Positions 1 through 9,454 are shown, counted from the stretch's first letter. The stretch: DNA of 64,000 nt from Bacillota bacterium (GCA_013178305.1 JABLXB010000004.1:62001-126000); one strand, 5' to 3'. The notes: a model not told the origin generated them from the sequence alone. Numbers and translations: made by a program.

Positions 1-937
1 CGGACTCGTAAGCCGCGCCGAACTTCTCATCCACGAGCCCTTCCTCATATAGCTCGGAATACAGATCAGATCCGCGGCCGAACAGCGCCTCGAGGAGGAC
101 ACGCGAAGCCACTTCCGTCTTCAGAAGGTCGAAGCCGCGAACTCCACCCGCCACATCCTTGAATCCGATCTCGATGAGCGGGGTGGCCACGACCATGTCC
201 TGGATCACTGTGCCTTCCTTGACGCCGTCCGGTTCATCTCCATAGAGCCGCCTGATTTCGCCGCGCCGGGCCCTGTCCCGGCCGTCAACGAGGGCTGCTA
301 CCTCGTCGAATACGCGTTCCGGTTCGACGGCGCCCACGACGAACACGGCCATGTTCTCCGGGCAGTAGAACGTCTCGTAACACAGGTACAGCATCTCTTT
401 GGTGATCCGCCGTATGGAGTCCACCGTGCCCACCACGTCGATGCGGACCGGGTGGGAGTGGTACAGCGCCCTCATCAGGTTCGATCCGACCCTAACCTCG
501 GGCATGTCCTCGTACATGCGGATCTCCTGCTCGATGATGCCCTTCTCTTTCTCTACGTTCTCGTCCGTGAAATAGGGCCGCTGTACGAAGCCGAGGAGTA
601 TCCGGAGACACTCGTAGAAGTTGTCGGTCGTCGAGAAAAGATAGGTCGTGCTGGTGTAGGTGGTGTAGGCGTTGGCGGAGGCGCCGAGCTCCGCGAACTC
701 CTGGAATATATTACCGTGCTCCTCCTCGAAAAGCTTGTGCTCGAGGAAGTGGGCTATGCCGTCGGGGACCTCGACCACACTGCCGGTCCGGGGGTCCTCA
801 AAACGGTTGTCGATCGAGCCGTACTTCGTGGCGAACGTCGCATACTTCTTGTTGTAGTCCTTCTTCGGCATAACGTAGACCGGCAGACCGTTGTCCAGCC
901 GCCTTACGTGGATGCGTTCATCAAGCGTTTCGCTCAC
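1..937 (-). CDS. yfmH: M16 family peptidase, YfmH-like (3' part missing)
   Basis: Insulinase-type zinc peptidase running off the left edge, so its C-terminal half is not seen. The zinc site HFLEH (HxxEH) is intact about 55 residues in, and the distal Glu region EKGIIEQEI follows about 75 residues later, so this is the catalytically competent partner. I chose the GTG at 935-937; a TTG at 962-964 behind a GGCAGGGGG tract is an alternative. It lies directly downstream of the YfmF-like gene on the same strand, the usual order. In Bacillus the YfmF/YfmH pair has been linked to 5-aminopentanol modification of elongation factor P. That role here is inferred from family and order. Confidence 0.85.
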   Translation of the reverse strand, partial: MSETLDERIHVRRLDNGLPVYVMPKKDYNKKYATFATKYGSIDNRFEDPRTGSVVEVPDGIAHFLEHKLFEEEHGNIFQEFAELGASANAYTTYTSTTYLFSTTDNFYECLRILLGFVQRPYFTDENVEKEKGIIEQEIRMYEDMPEVRVGSNLMRALYHSHPVRIDVVGTVDSIRRITKEMLYLCYETFYCPENMAVFVVGAVEPERVFDEVAALVDGRDRARRGEIRRLYGDEPDGVKEGTVIQDMVVATPLIEIGFKDVAGGVRGFDLLKTEVASRVLLEALFGRGSDLYSELYEEGLVDEKFGAAYES

Positions 938-979
938 GATCCTGTCACCCTGCAATCGGTCCAACCCCCTGCCAGCCCT

Positions 980-2281
980 TCACTTGTTGGTGAGAAAATA
1001 CACCGTGTCGAGATCCACCCTGGATGCGGCCTCGATCACCTGGTCCTTCGTGACCTCCATGACGGCGGCGATCCGCTCGTCGAGGGTCTCGGGCCTTCCC
1101 AGGGCGAGGAGCTCCAGGAACGAGGCGATTATCGAAGCGGGATTGTCCTCCCACGAGCGCAGCCGGTTTACCAGCGCCTTGCGGGTGTAGTCCATCTCCT
1201 CGTCGCTGACGTCGCCCTTCCTGATGTCCTCGGCCTGCCGGCAGATGATGTCGAATGCCTGGTCCTTCTTATCCACGTCGATTCCCGAGGTAACCAGGAG
1301 GAGCCCCTTGACCGGGTTGTACGTGGAACTCGCATAATACGCCAGGCTGGCCTTTTCCCTGACGTTGGTGAACAACTTGGAGTGCACGAACCCGCCGAAT
1401 ACGCCGTCGTAGAACATGAGCGGGTACAGGTCCTCCCTCGGTGAGGCGTCCACTCTGTAACCGAGGCAGAGCTTGCCCTGGTTCACAGCCTGTCGTTCCG
1501 TGACGAACCGCGGCTCACCCGGTGCCTTCTTCCTTATCGTGCCGGGGATCTCCCCACCGCCTCGCCGGTCGAAGCTGAACGCGCGTTCCACGAGGTCGAA
1601 GGCGTACTCACGGTCCACGTCGCCTATCACACAGACGTCGACCGGGTTGGTCTCGAGGGATTCCTTGTAGAGTCCATACAACGAGGCGCCGTCTATGGAC
1701 GGGATGTCCTCGGCAACGCCCAGCTCGTGGAGCCCGAACGGTTCACCACCGCACATCTCCTGCACGCAGCGCACCACGGCGTACCGTGACTTCTCGTTGA
1801 TGATCCCCGCGATCTCGCGCGTGAGGACGTCCTTCTCCTGCTCGACGTACTCTCTCTTGAATGACGGGCCGGTTTCTCCCCCAGCCGCTCCTCCAGTCGC
1901 CCCCGACGTGACCGGCTCCAGGGTCACCCGCCTCAGGAAATCCAGCCCGCGTGCCAGCAGATCCTCGCCGGCGCCGACGTACTTGTGGTTCACGACCTCG
2001 AGGCCGAGCTGCATCATGTGGTGCTCGCCGAGCTTGAACACGCCGGCGTCGAACCGCGCGCCGTACATGTCGTCCAGGTGCCGCGCGATCTCCTTCCTGG
2101 TCTCCAGCCCGCTGCACCCGCGTTTCAACACCATGGGGGCAAGCGCCATATGGGTGACAGTATCCCGGCCGAGCCTGTTGTGAAGGAATACCTTTACGGT
2201 GTTGGTCTTGAACTTGCTCGTAGGATATATGTAGACCCTGACTCCGTTCGAAAGCGTGGCAGGGAAGAAGTCGCCAACCAT
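980..2281 (-). CDS. yfmF: M16 family peptidase-like protein, YfmF-like
   Basis: A 433-residue M16-fold protein (start MVGDFFPATL). The region where the zinc motif should lie (around residues 45-60) has no HxxEH, so this looks like the non-catalytic partner of the neighbouring YfmH-like peptidase, as is typical of paired M16 proteins. The C-terminal half keeps the second M16 domain (KASLAYYASSTYNP, about residue 310). The next gene begins within about 45 bases. The pair is associated in Bacillus with EF-P modification; here that is inferred from family and order. The 180-base gap upstream should hold its promoter, but I see no convincing -35/-10 pair. Confidence 0.85.
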   Translation of the reverse strand: MVGDFFPATLSNGVRVYIYPTSKFKTNTVKVFLHNRLGRDTVTHMALAPMVLKRGCSGLETRKEIARHLDDMYGARFDAGVFKLGEHHMMQLGLEVVNHKYVGAGEDLLARGLDFLRRVTLEPVTSGATGGAAGGETGPSFKREYVEQEKDVLTREIAGIINEKSRYAVVRCVQEMCGGEPFGLHELGVAEDIPSIDGASLYGLYKESLETNPVDVCVIGDVDREYAFDLVERAFSFDRRGGGEIPGTIRKKAPGEPRFVTERQAVNQGKLCLGYRVDASPREDLYPLMFYDGVFGGFVHSKLFTNVREKASLAYYASSTYNPVKGLLLVTSGIDVDKKDQAFDIICRQAEDIRKGDVSDEEMDYTRKALVNRLRSWEDNPASIIASFLELLALGRPETLDERIAAVMEVTKDQVIEAASRVDLDTVYFLTNK

Positions 2282-2414
2282 CAGAGTTCCTCCAGAAGCG
2301 ACCTAATTGTCCTACGTACCTTGGTGTGCCTTAGTGTGTCTAGGCGTCACGTGAATATCCGGCAGCACCCCGGCCTAATTCGCTTCTACTGCAGGATATT
2401 CCTGTTGAAATAGG

Positions 2415-2439
2415 AAAGCCCACCTTGTCAGTGGACTTT
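2415..2439. terminator. Hairpin downstream of the GntR gene
   Basis: Nine-base arms AAAGCCCAC (2415-2423) and GTGGACTTT (2431-2439), with one G-T wobble and a 7-base loop, lie 20 bases past the stop of the GntR gene. There is no strong T tract on either side, so termination is plausible, not proven. Confidence 0.4.
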
Positions 2440-2460
2440 CAGTCTCTAACGCCTATCAGA

Positions 2461-3519
2461 TCAATCCTGTGTGGATGGGGTTGGGTTCTCATTCGCCTGC
2501 AACTGAGTGTGAGGACACAGACCCTCCACATACTGACGAAGCATAGCGACGGACTGGTCGTTAATCCTATCGTAAAACAAGAAGATGTTCGCTCCCGGCG
2601 CCAGTTTCTCAACCGTAGCCTTGCAGGGCTGAGTAACGAAGAAAGCATCGCCCCAGGCCAGCAGGTTTCTCAGCTCCTCGGTCTCGTGCAAATGTGCAGT
2701 CCTTACTTGAGCGCCGTTCCTCACGATATCGTTGACCCTGTTGAGTAAATACTGCGTCGAGTCTTCGCGGCGACAGACCACGCCGAGCCTGCTTGCTGGC
2801 GGCATAGTGGAGACCTGTTCGATTGTCTGTGGGTCGCTCTCAACTACCACTCCGAACACTGGTATGTTGTATTTCTGGACTTCGCGCAGCACTGTCGCAT
2901 AGTGGAAGAATGTAGTCGCAATCGCCTTGGGCGCCTTGGAGACGCCGACCTCTAGATTAAGCCAGCTTTGAAGGTGATCGAGGACCACGGGCTCTACCAG
3001 AACATCGAGTTCCCGCGAGAGCTGATCCGCCAGCTTCTCCGCATCAAAAGCCGTGCACTCAACGAATGCCACGCAGCTGCGTGGGTTCAGAACCGCCCTG
3101 TCCAGCACCTTCTCGAACACGGTCCTCAACTCTTGAATGGTGTATCCGCTTGACACCGCTCGTAACACGGCCCGGAACAAAACGTCCTCTACCTGGCCGC
3201 CAACGGGGGGAGCGAGGACATCATTGCCCGCATTTGGGCTGCCGATTACCTCGGTGCCCCGCTTCGGACGGGCAACGACAAGCGCCTCTTCCTCGAGGAT
3301 CTTGTAGGCACTGCGCACGGTATGGACGCTGAGGCTGAGATGGCGCGCGAGGTCACGTACAGGGGGTAGCACCATCCCGGACACAAGCTTGCCGGTCGAG
3401 ATACTCCAGCGGATGTTCATTGCCAGCTGCTTGCATAGAGGCGTAGGTAGACTTCTGTTGATCTGCCATTCCTGCAATAAGTTGGTGTCGATCAACAGGA
3501 TTCCCCCAGTTCCCGGCAT
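2461..3519 (-). CDS. GntR-family transcriptional regulator with large C-terminal domain
   Basis: About 352 residues from the ATG at 3519, which has AAGG upstream; the longer frame to 3630 lacks a ribosome site. Residues about 15-80 form a GntR winged helix (LPPVRDLARHLSLSVHTVRS, then a KRGTEV wing). The remaining 270 residues are neither an FCD nor a clear UTRA domain. They look like an alpha/beta ligand domain (VFGVVVESDP, LGVVCRRED), somewhat like periplasmic-binding folds. It is transcribed divergently from the M28 peptidase and amino-acid transport block, so local control of that block is a reasonable inference. Ligand unknown. Confidence 0.75.
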   Translation of the reverse strand: MPGTGGILLIDTNLLQEWQINRSLPTPLCKQLAMNIRWSISTGKLVSGMVLPPVRDLARHLSLSVHTVRSAYKILEEEALVVARPKRGTEVIGSPNAGNDVLAPPVGGQVEDVLFRAVLRAVSSGYTIQELRTVFEKVLDRAVLNPRSCVAFVECTAFDAEKLADQLSRELDVLVEPVVLDHLQSWLNLEVGVSKAPKAIATTFFHYATVLREVQKYNIPVFGVVVESDPQTIEQVSTMPPASRLGVVCRREDSTQYLLNRVNDIVRNGAQVRTAHLHETEELRNLLAWGDAFFVTQPCKATVEKLAPGANIFLFYDRINDQSVAMLRQYVEGLCPHTQLQANENPTPSTQD

Positions 3520-3631
3520 TAGCAAAGGACCTTGCCTATTAGGATGGTCCCCTCCGAGAGACAATTTCTCACTCTCACAGAAACGCGGAAGGAATTCGGC
3601 CAAGTCCGTTGAACATAGCCCACTAAACATA

Positions 3632-3658
3632 ACAATAGAAACACATTGTGCCTATTGT
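3632..3658. promoter_or_regulatory. Candidate operator between divergent GntR and M28 genes
   Basis: Inverted repeat ACAATAG (3632-3638) and CTATTGT (3652-3658), with an inner near-palindrome CACATTGTG, inside an AT-rich patch between the two divergent genes. Position and symmetry suit a GntR-type operator. No binding consensus was checked. Confidence 0.35.
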
Positions 3659-3739
3659 GTCAAGCCGTGCCGGATGGCGTTGTTCTACCGCTGCCGGCGT
3701 CGTTACCTCAAAACTCGTCTGGTGTGGTGGAACGTCGGT

Positions 3740-4993
3740 ATGCATACGTACGACATCGTCAGGAAACTCGATGCACCCCGGATTCTTGAACACGTGACCC
3801 GCCTTGCGTCTTTCGGTCCTCGTAACCCGTGTACGCAAGGTGATAGGGCATCTCTCGACTATATTATCAGACTGGCTGACGAGTGGGGTATCGATCATTG
3901 GACCGTGCCCTGCCGCGTTTCAAAGTTTGTGCCACATTCAGCTACTCTCGAGTGTATCGCTCCGGCGCCAGGAACCGTGCTTTGCATGCCCCAGGACAGG
4001 ACCGGAGCCGCTCCCCCCGGCGGTCTGACGGCAGAGGTCGTATATGCCGGCTACGGACGCGAATCCGATTACGCTGGCAACAACGCAGCCGGAAAAATCG
4101 CGCTGCAGGAAACCTGGGGGCTGGATTCGTCGGAGAAACTGTCGATCGCGCGCCACTTCGGCGTCGCAGGCTTGATCTGGATACACGCCCACCCGGGCGG
4201 GAAGCTCGCCGCATGGGGACTTACAGCGGAACCGGCGTCAATGCCGGTCGTTTGCGTGTCGTATGAAGACGGTCAGCGGCTGCGCCGGGCCTGCCAGGAA
4301 GGTCCTGTCGTCGTGCGCCTCGACTGTGACGTAGCCGGCGAACCCGGATACAGTGACCACCTGTTCATGGAGATACCGGGGACTGATGGCAGTGGGCGCG
4401 TTTTCATGCTTGTAGCCCACCGGGATACCACTCACATAAGCCCCGGGGCAAACGATAACGCTTCCGGCATGGCGGCAGTGCTCGAGATCATGCGCGCGTT
4501 TCGCGATCAACCCCTACCATTCGGCCTGCGTGCGATGTTTTCGGCGGCGGAAGAAGGCGGCGGCATCGGCCTGGCCCAGTATGCGAGGGAGCACCTGAAG
4601 GGCAACTCTCACACGGTTCTTGGGGCGATCAATCTTGACATGATCTCGGTGGGAAGCAATCTCCGCATAGTCACTGGCGATAAGCGGAGCCGTACCAGCG
4701 CACGCATCAACGAGTATCTTGCCAGGAGCGCTGCGTCCTTGAATTACCATCTGGATTCGTACGAGATATCGATAGGCCTGGCTGACACCGGTCCGCTTCT
4801 TGACGCTGGTATTCCTGCGTCCTGGCTTTTTAAACCAGACGACCCTCGCGTTCACACTGACGAGGATCTACCCGAACATGTGAATGCCAATGACCTCAAG
4901 GTGACGGCAGATATCGTAGCCCACGCGCTGATATCAATGGGGAATGACATCGCAGGGATGGGAAAAGGAGGAACTGCAGTTGGGATTCGTTAA
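3740..4993 (+). CDS. M28 family zinc (amino)peptidase
   Basis: 417 residues from the ATG at 3740, behind GGTGGAA; the longer upstream frame has no support. The M28 metal-binding series is visible: H227 in LVAHRD, D239 in GANDNASG, the Glu pair in AAEEGG (271-272), D300 in INLDM and H372 in VHTDED. A PA-like insert may occupy about residues 95-185. There is no signal peptide, so it is probably cytoplasmic. Its 3' end overlaps the start of the threonine-synthase-like gene, and the Liv transporter follows, so it probably trims peptides or N-blocked amino acids that feed this block. Exact substrate unknown. Confidence 0.85.
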   Translation: MHTYDIVRKLDAPRILEHVTRLASFGPRNPCTQGDRASLDYIIRLADEWGIDHWTVPCRVSKFVPHSATLECIAPAPGTVLCMPQDRTGAAPPGGLTAEVVYAGYGRESDYAGNNAAGKIALQETWGLDSSEKLSIARHFGVAGLIWIHAHPGGKLAAWGLTAEPASMPVVCVSYEDGQRLRRACQEGPVVVRLDCDVAGEPGYSDHLFMEIPGTDGSGRVFMLVAHRDTTHISPGANDNASGMAAVLEIMRAFRDQPLPFGLRAMFSAAEEGGGIGLAQYAREHLKGNSHTVLGAINLDMISVGSNLRIVTGDKRSRTSARINEYLARSAASLNYHLDSYEISIGLADTGPLLDAGIPASWLFKPDDPRVHTDEDLPEHVNANDLKVTADIVAHALISMGNDIAGMGKGGTAVGIR

Positions 4994-6227
4994 GCACCTG
5001 GAATGCGTCAGTTGCGGGAGCACGTACCCGGCGGGAGAGCACCGTTACGCCTGCGCCAAGTGCAACGGCTACTTGCAGGTGGTGTTTGACATTGACAGAA
5101 TGAAGGAAAGCCTGAACCGGCGGGATTTCCAGTGCCGGCCACAGGGGATAATGGAGCGCTGGCTCGAATTCTTGCCAATCGAAAAACCCGAGCTGGTTCC
5201 TCGTGTGTCCCTGGGTGAGTCTGTTACTCCGCTCATTCATGCGAGGCACCTTGGACAGTACCTTGGGCTTGATAACCTCTTCTTCAAGGACGAAACGAGA
5301 TTCCCCACGGGTTCCCTCAAGGACCGCTCCATGCCGCTCGTCGTTCTGAAGGCGCTCGAGTTCGGCTTCAGCTCCGTGTCGATAGTGTCCAGCGGAAACG
5401 CGGCTGCCTCGCTCAGCGCATACGCCGCCCGCGCCGGACTTCAAGCAGTGGTGTTCGTGGCAGGCGGCAGGTCAGCACGGCTCGCCAAGTGCCGCTCATA
5501 TGGGTCCATGCTCATACATGTAGATGCACCGTATTCTGAGGTGGAGGCCTTGTACCTCGAGGCTCGCCAGGCGTACGGCTGGTACGACTGCAACGGGCTC
5601 ATCAACCCGTTCCGGCTGGAGGGAAAGAAAACGCTCGCCCATGAGGTGTGCCAGAGCCTTGACTGGTCAGTGCCTGACGTGGTGGTGATGCCCACATGCT
5701 TCGGTAACGGCTTGGTTTCGGCATGGCGGGGGTTCCTCGAGCTTGAGGCGCTCGGGTGGTGTAGCGGTAAGCCGGCGGTCTTTGGCGCGCAGCCGGAGGC
5801 GTGCGGCCCCATTGCTCGCGCGTTCGAACGGGGGGACCGCGACGTCCGTCCAGTGGCGCCGGCGCTCACAGTGGCAACGTCAATAGCAGTCGGCGACCCG
5901 TCAATCGGGGGCAAGCGTGTATTGGAGGTGGCCGAGCAATCTCATGGCGGCGTAGCCGGAGTCTCGGAAGAACTCATCCTTCAGGCACAGGCGCTGCTGG
6001 CCCGCAAGGAAGGATTGTTCGTGGAACCGGCGGGCGCGGTGGGCGTAGCTGCGATAATCAGACTGGTGAGCGAATCGCGTCTTTCACGTGAGGACATAGT
6101 TGTTGCGTCCATTACGGGAGAAGGGTTGAACGATCCTGACGCGATAGAACCGTGGGCGCCATCGCCACATATAGTCACCCCGGACATGGAGAGCCTCAAT
6201 GCTCTCCTCAAACGAATCGCCTCTTGA
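4980..6227 (+). CDS. Threonine synthase-like PLP-dependent enzyme
   Basis: 415 residues from a TTG at 4980, preceded at ideal spacing by AAAGGAGG; the upstream ATG at 4944 lacks such a site. An N-terminal zinc ribbon (C9, C12, C25, C28) precedes a fold-type II PLP domain with the Schiff-base lysine K114 in TGSLKDRS and the phosphate loop SSGNAAAS (138-144). Threonine synthase and several relatives (for example cysteate synthase) share this outline. The gene overlaps the M28 peptidase by 14 bases and precedes a branched-chain-type transporter. No homoserine pathway genes are near, so the true substrate may not be O-phosphohomoserine. Confidence 0.75.
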   Translation: MGFVKHLECVSCGSTYPAGEHRYACAKCNGYLQVVFDIDRMKESLNRRDFQCRPQGIMERWLEFLPIEKPELVPRVSLGESVTPLIHARHLGQYLGLDNLFFKDETRFPTGSLKDRSMPLVVLKALEFGFSSVSIVSSGNAAASLSAYAARAGLQAVVFVAGGRSARLAKCRSYGSMLIHVDAPYSEVEALYLEARQAYGWYDCNGLINPFRLEGKKTLAHEVCQSLDWSVPDVVVMPTCFGNGLVSAWRGFLELEALGWCSGKPAVFGAQPEACGPIARAFERGDRDVRPVAPALTVATSIAVGDPSIGGKRVLEVAEQSHGGVAGVSEELILQAQALLARKEGLFVEPAGAVGVAAIIRLVSESRLSREDIVVASITGEGLNDPDAIEPWAPSPHIVTPDMESLNALLKRIAS

Positions 6228-6298
6228 CATCCGCAAACGGCTCGATTTACCGCGTCGAGGTCAACGCACTCTTGACGAAAACAAAGGGGGAGGAAGAA

Positions 6299-7507
6299 AT
6301 GAGAAGCAGTACGGTAAGACTGGCAGTGGTTCTCCTGGCGCTGGTGAGCATGCTGGCCGTTGGGTGCGTTCAGAAGAAACCCGAGGCCACGCCTGGAGCT
6401 GCGCCACAACCTCCGGCAGCTCCGGCGGCCAAACCCGAGGTGCCGAAGACCATCAAGATCGGCAACGCAGGAGCGCTGACCGGTGGTCCCGCGCAACTGG
6501 GCACCTGGGTAAAGAAGGGCGTGCAGCTGGCGATCGAAGAGGCCAACAAGGCCGGTGGAATCAACGGCGTGATGATCGAGCTCGTGGCCATGGATGATCG
6601 CGCGGACCCGAAGGAAGCGGCGGCAATCGCCAATATGTTCGTCTCAGATCCCACGGTGGTGGCCGTGGTGGGTCACCTCAACAGCTCGTGCACGCTTGCA
6701 TCCGCGCCGATCTATAACAAGGGCGGCCTGGTCCAGATTACCGCGACGTCGAGTTCGCCCAAAGTGACCGAAGCGGGTCCTTACACGTTCAGGGTGTGCA
6801 ACACGGACGAGCACAATGTTCGCTTCAATGTTCAGCTGCTGATTGACGAGGGATACAAGAAGATCGGTATCCTGTATGAGAATAACGACTACGGCCGTGG
6901 GGGCTATGACGTCGCGGTCAAGACCCTCGAGAAAGCAGGGATCAGGCCCGTTTCGGCCGAGTCGTTCATGCTCGACGAGACCAAAGACTTCGGGACTATT
7001 ATCGCGAAGTTCCGTAAGGCCGGCGCCACTGCGATCTACGGGCATCTCGACCAGTCTGACCTCGCGCTCTTCATGAAGCAGTGCCACGCGGTCGGATACA
7101 AGCCACAGCTTGTCGGCGCGGGCGTATACAATCCCGATGTCATCAGGCTTGGAGGCAAGGCCATGGAGGGAGCCATCGGCAACGCGATGTTCCACCCCGA
7201 CAATATCAGGCCAAGCCTCAAGGCATTCTTCGACAAGTATGCGAACAGGTACAAGGGTGATGGGAGCTCCGTCGAGCCGAACGTGATAGCCCCGGCCGGA
7301 TACGATGCCGCCATGATGATCATCGAAGCGCTCAAGAAGAGCGGTGTCTCACGTGAAGGGGTCAAGAATTACCTGACCAATCTTAAGGACTTCGATGGTG
7401 CTCTAGGGAAACTGAGCTTCGACGAGAACGGCGATACCGTGGTACCGACCATATACGTCCAGGTAAAGGACGGGAAATTCGTCGAGTATACACCCAAGAA
7501 GAAGTGA
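6299..7507 (+). CDS. livK: Amino acid ABC transporter substrate-binding lipoprotein (LivK-like)
   Basis: 402 residues from the ATG at 6299 behind GGGGGAGGAAG. It has a lipoprotein signal peptide with lipobox LAVGC (C23), then a Pro/Ala-rich linker (about residues 25-48) and a type I periplasmic-binding fold starting TIKIGNAGALTGG. It captures the substrate outside the membrane for the LivHMGF transporter encoded just downstream. Members of this family bind branched-chain and other amino acids, amides or short peptides. The substrate here is inferred only as amino-acid-like. A strong hairpin separates this gene from livH. Confidence 0.9.
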   Translation: MRSSTVRLAVVLLALVSMLAVGCVQKKPEATPGAAPQPPAAPAAKPEVPKTIKIGNAGALTGGPAQLGTWVKKGVQLAIEEANKAGGINGVMIELVAMDDRADPKEAAAIANMFVSDPTVVAVVGHLNSSCTLASAPIYNKGGLVQITATSSSPKVTEAGPYTFRVCNTDEHNVRFNVQLLIDEGYKKIGILYENNDYGRGGYDVAVKTLEKAGIRPVSAESFMLDETKDFGTIIAKFRKAGATAIYGHLDQSDLALFMKQCHAVGYKPQLVGAGVYNPDVIRLGGKAMEGAIGNAMFHPDNIRPSLKAFFDKYANRYKGDGSSVEPNVIAPAGYDAAMMIIEALKKSGVSREGVKNYLTNLKDFDGALGKLSFDENGDTVVPTIYVQVKDGKFVEYTPKKK

Positions 7508-7528
7508 CGGGCGGATGTGAAGCCATGA

Positions 7529-7565
7529 CCTGAGCGGGCCATCGCCAGTCATCGGCCCGCTCAGG
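7529..7565 (+). promoter_or_regulatory. Perfect intercistronic hairpin between livK and livH
   Basis: CCTGAGCGGGCC (7529-7540) and GGCCCGCTCAGG (7554-7565) pair perfectly over 12 bases with a 13-base loop and no following T tract. Such stems after binding-protein genes can protect the upstream mRNA or partly stop transcription, giving more binding protein than permease. Confidence 0.65.
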
Positions 7566-7584
7566 TTCGAGGAAGAGTGGTACT

Positions 7585-8454
7585 ATGTTCCTGGAACAAG
7601 TGATTGCAGGTCTCACACTTGGGTCGACATATGCCTTGCTGGCCCTGGGGTACAGCATGGTGTTTGGTGTGCTGTCTTTCGTGAACTTCGCTCACGGCGA
7701 TGTTGCCGTGGTCGGTGCATATCTCGCCTGGCTTCCATACGTGAACTGGGGATGGGGCTTTCTGCCTTCGATGCTGTTCGGCATAGCCGGCGGCGTCGCT
7801 CTCGGCGTATTCATGGAGAAGATCGGGTACGTCCCCCTCCGGAAGGCGTCCCGTCTAGCAGCCATACTCGTCTCGCTGGGATTCTCATTCGTGATAGCCA
7901 CCATGCTGCAGCTCACGTTCACGACCGAGCCGAAGCACATGCCGGAAGTATTCGAGATCCATACGTACCAGATCCTCAACACCTCCGTCAACTCGGTTCA
8001 GGGCCTCATTCTCCTGCTGTCGCTCGTGTTCATGAGCGGCCTCCACCTGTTCGTCCAGAAAACGCGGGTGGGGATGGTCATGAGGGCTACCTCCCTAGAC
8101 AAGGACACCGCAGGGTTGATGGGAGTGAATGTTAACAACGTGATCTCCCTCACCTTTGCCATAGGGTCGGGCCTCGGCGTCATCGCCGCTATCATGATTG
8201 CGATCTACTATGGTACGGTCTATCCCACAATGGGTTCGATTATCGGGATCAAGGCATTCACAGCGGTCATCCTGGGAGGCGCCGGAAGCATTCCCGGGGC
8301 CGTGGTTGGAGGCTTGTTGATGGGGCTTGTCGAGAGCCTCGGTGGGGCGTACATCTCGACCGCGTATACGAACGCGATAGCATTCTTCATGTTGATCCTG
8401 ACCCTGCTGCTTAGACCCGCAGGCCTTCTCGGAAGAACCATATCGAAAGTGTGA
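7585..8454 (+). CDS. livH: Branched-chain-type amino acid ABC transporter permease LivH
   Basis: 289-residue, strongly hydrophobic inner-membrane permease. The start MFLEQVIAGLTLGSTYALLA is the classic LivH N-terminus, and the EAA-like region ATSLDKDTAGLMGVN sits near residue 165. It forms the transmembrane pore with LivM. Seven bases separate it from livM, and the whole set livKHMGF is collinear, so it is one operon. Only the substrate class is uncertain. Confidence 0.92.
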   Translation: MFLEQVIAGLTLGSTYALLALGYSMVFGVLSFVNFAHGDVAVVGAYLAWLPYVNWGWGFLPSMLFGIAGGVALGVFMEKIGYVPLRKASRLAAILVSLGFSFVIATMLQLTFTTEPKHMPEVFEIHTYQILNTSVNSVQGLILLLSLVFMSGLHLFVQKTRVGMVMRATSLDKDTAGLMGVNVNNVISLTFAIGSGLGVIAAIMIAIYYGTVYPTMGSIIGIKAFTAVILGGAGSIPGAVVGGLLMGLVESLGGAYISTAYTNAIAFFMLILTLLLRPAGLLGRTISKV

Positions 8455-8461
8455 GGCGATA

Positions 8462-9454
8462 ATGGCCGTCGAATTGCGTGCCACCATCAACCGCTGGAAA
8501 AGAAGTCGCTGGCTGACCCCGGCAGCCCTGGCCGTGGCATTGGCACTACCGCCACTCTTGCCGAATCAGTACTGGACACACCTATACTTCATGGTGGTCC
8601 TCTGGGCCATGCTGTCGTCAAGCCTCAACATCGCCGTAGGATATACCGACCTGGCGAACCTGTCCCACGCGACATTCTTCGGGATTGGGGCATACGCCGC
8701 CGCGTTGCTGGCCCTGAGGCTCCACGTTCCGTTCTATCTCACGTTGTTCGCGGGCGGTGTCGTCGCCACGGTGTCTGGATTCCTGCTGGGCCTGCCCAGC
8801 CTGAGGCTGAGGGGTATGTATCTCGCCCTCGCCACGATAGGCTTCGGAGAAATCGTCCGGCTCGTGGAGATAAACTGGATTTCACTCACAAGCGGGCCTA
8901 TGGGTCTGCCCGGAATACCGGGGGCGGAGATGGGCATGTTCGAGCTCAGTAAGGTAGGGTTCGGCTACTATGCACTCGCCATTCTGGTATCGGAGTTGCT
9001 CGTAATAAGGAACATCGTGAATTCCAGGATCGGGCGGGCGCTAAGGGCCATTAAGAACGACGATATTGCAGCGGCGTCCCTGGGAATCAACGTCGTCTAT
9101 TACAAGGTATTCGCGTTCATGCTGTCGTCGTTCTTCGCCGGGGTTGCCGGCAGTGTTTACGCTCATTACATGACATTCGTCAGCCCCAGTTTCACGATGG
9201 CCGATTCGGTCACCATGCTCAGTATGGTGATTCTCGGCGGGGCGGGCACGCTTTTCGGGCCGGTGGCGGGCGCGATAGTCCTGGGGTTGCTGCCCGAGAT
9301 GCTGAGGTTTGCCGATCTGTACAGGATGGTGCTGGTAGGCTCCATCATGATAGTGGCCATAATCGCGAAGGAAGGGGACATGAGGGAGAGGTTCCGGCGG
9401 ATGGTACGCCGGCTCAAGACCGGACCCGAATTCGAGACAGGTGAAGAACCATGA
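8462..9454 (+). CDS. livM: Branched-chain-type amino acid ABC transporter permease LivM
   Basis: 330 residues with multiple membrane segments, including the conserved GYTDLANLSHATFFGIGAYA stretch typical of LivM (about residues 60-80) and the EAA loop region RALRAIKNDDIAAASLGIN. It pairs with LivH to form the channel. The 3' end overlaps the livG start by four bases (ATGA), indicating translational coupling. Confidence 0.92.
   Translation: MAVELRATINRWKRSRWLTPAALAVALALPPLLPNQYWTHLYFMVVLWAMLSSSLNIAVGYTDLANLSHATFFGIGAYAAALLALRLHVPFYLTLFAGGVVATVSGFLLGLPSLRLRGMYLALATIGFGEIVRLVEINWISLTSGPMGLPGIPGAEMGMFELSKVGFGYYALAILVSELLVIRNIVNSRIGRALRAIKNDDIAAASLGINVVYYKVFAFMLSSFFAGVAGSVYAHYMTFVSPSFTMADSVTMLSMVILGGAGTLFGPVAGAIVLGLLPEMLRFADLYRMVLVGSIMIVAIIAKEGDMRERFRRMVRRLKTGPEFETGEEP

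Noticed and set aside
452-1444. 330-residue plus-strand frame over the yfmF/yfmH genes
   Set aside because: It lies antisense to two M16 genes with intact motifs; its composition (Leu/Val/Arg-rich) is a GC-driven shadow.
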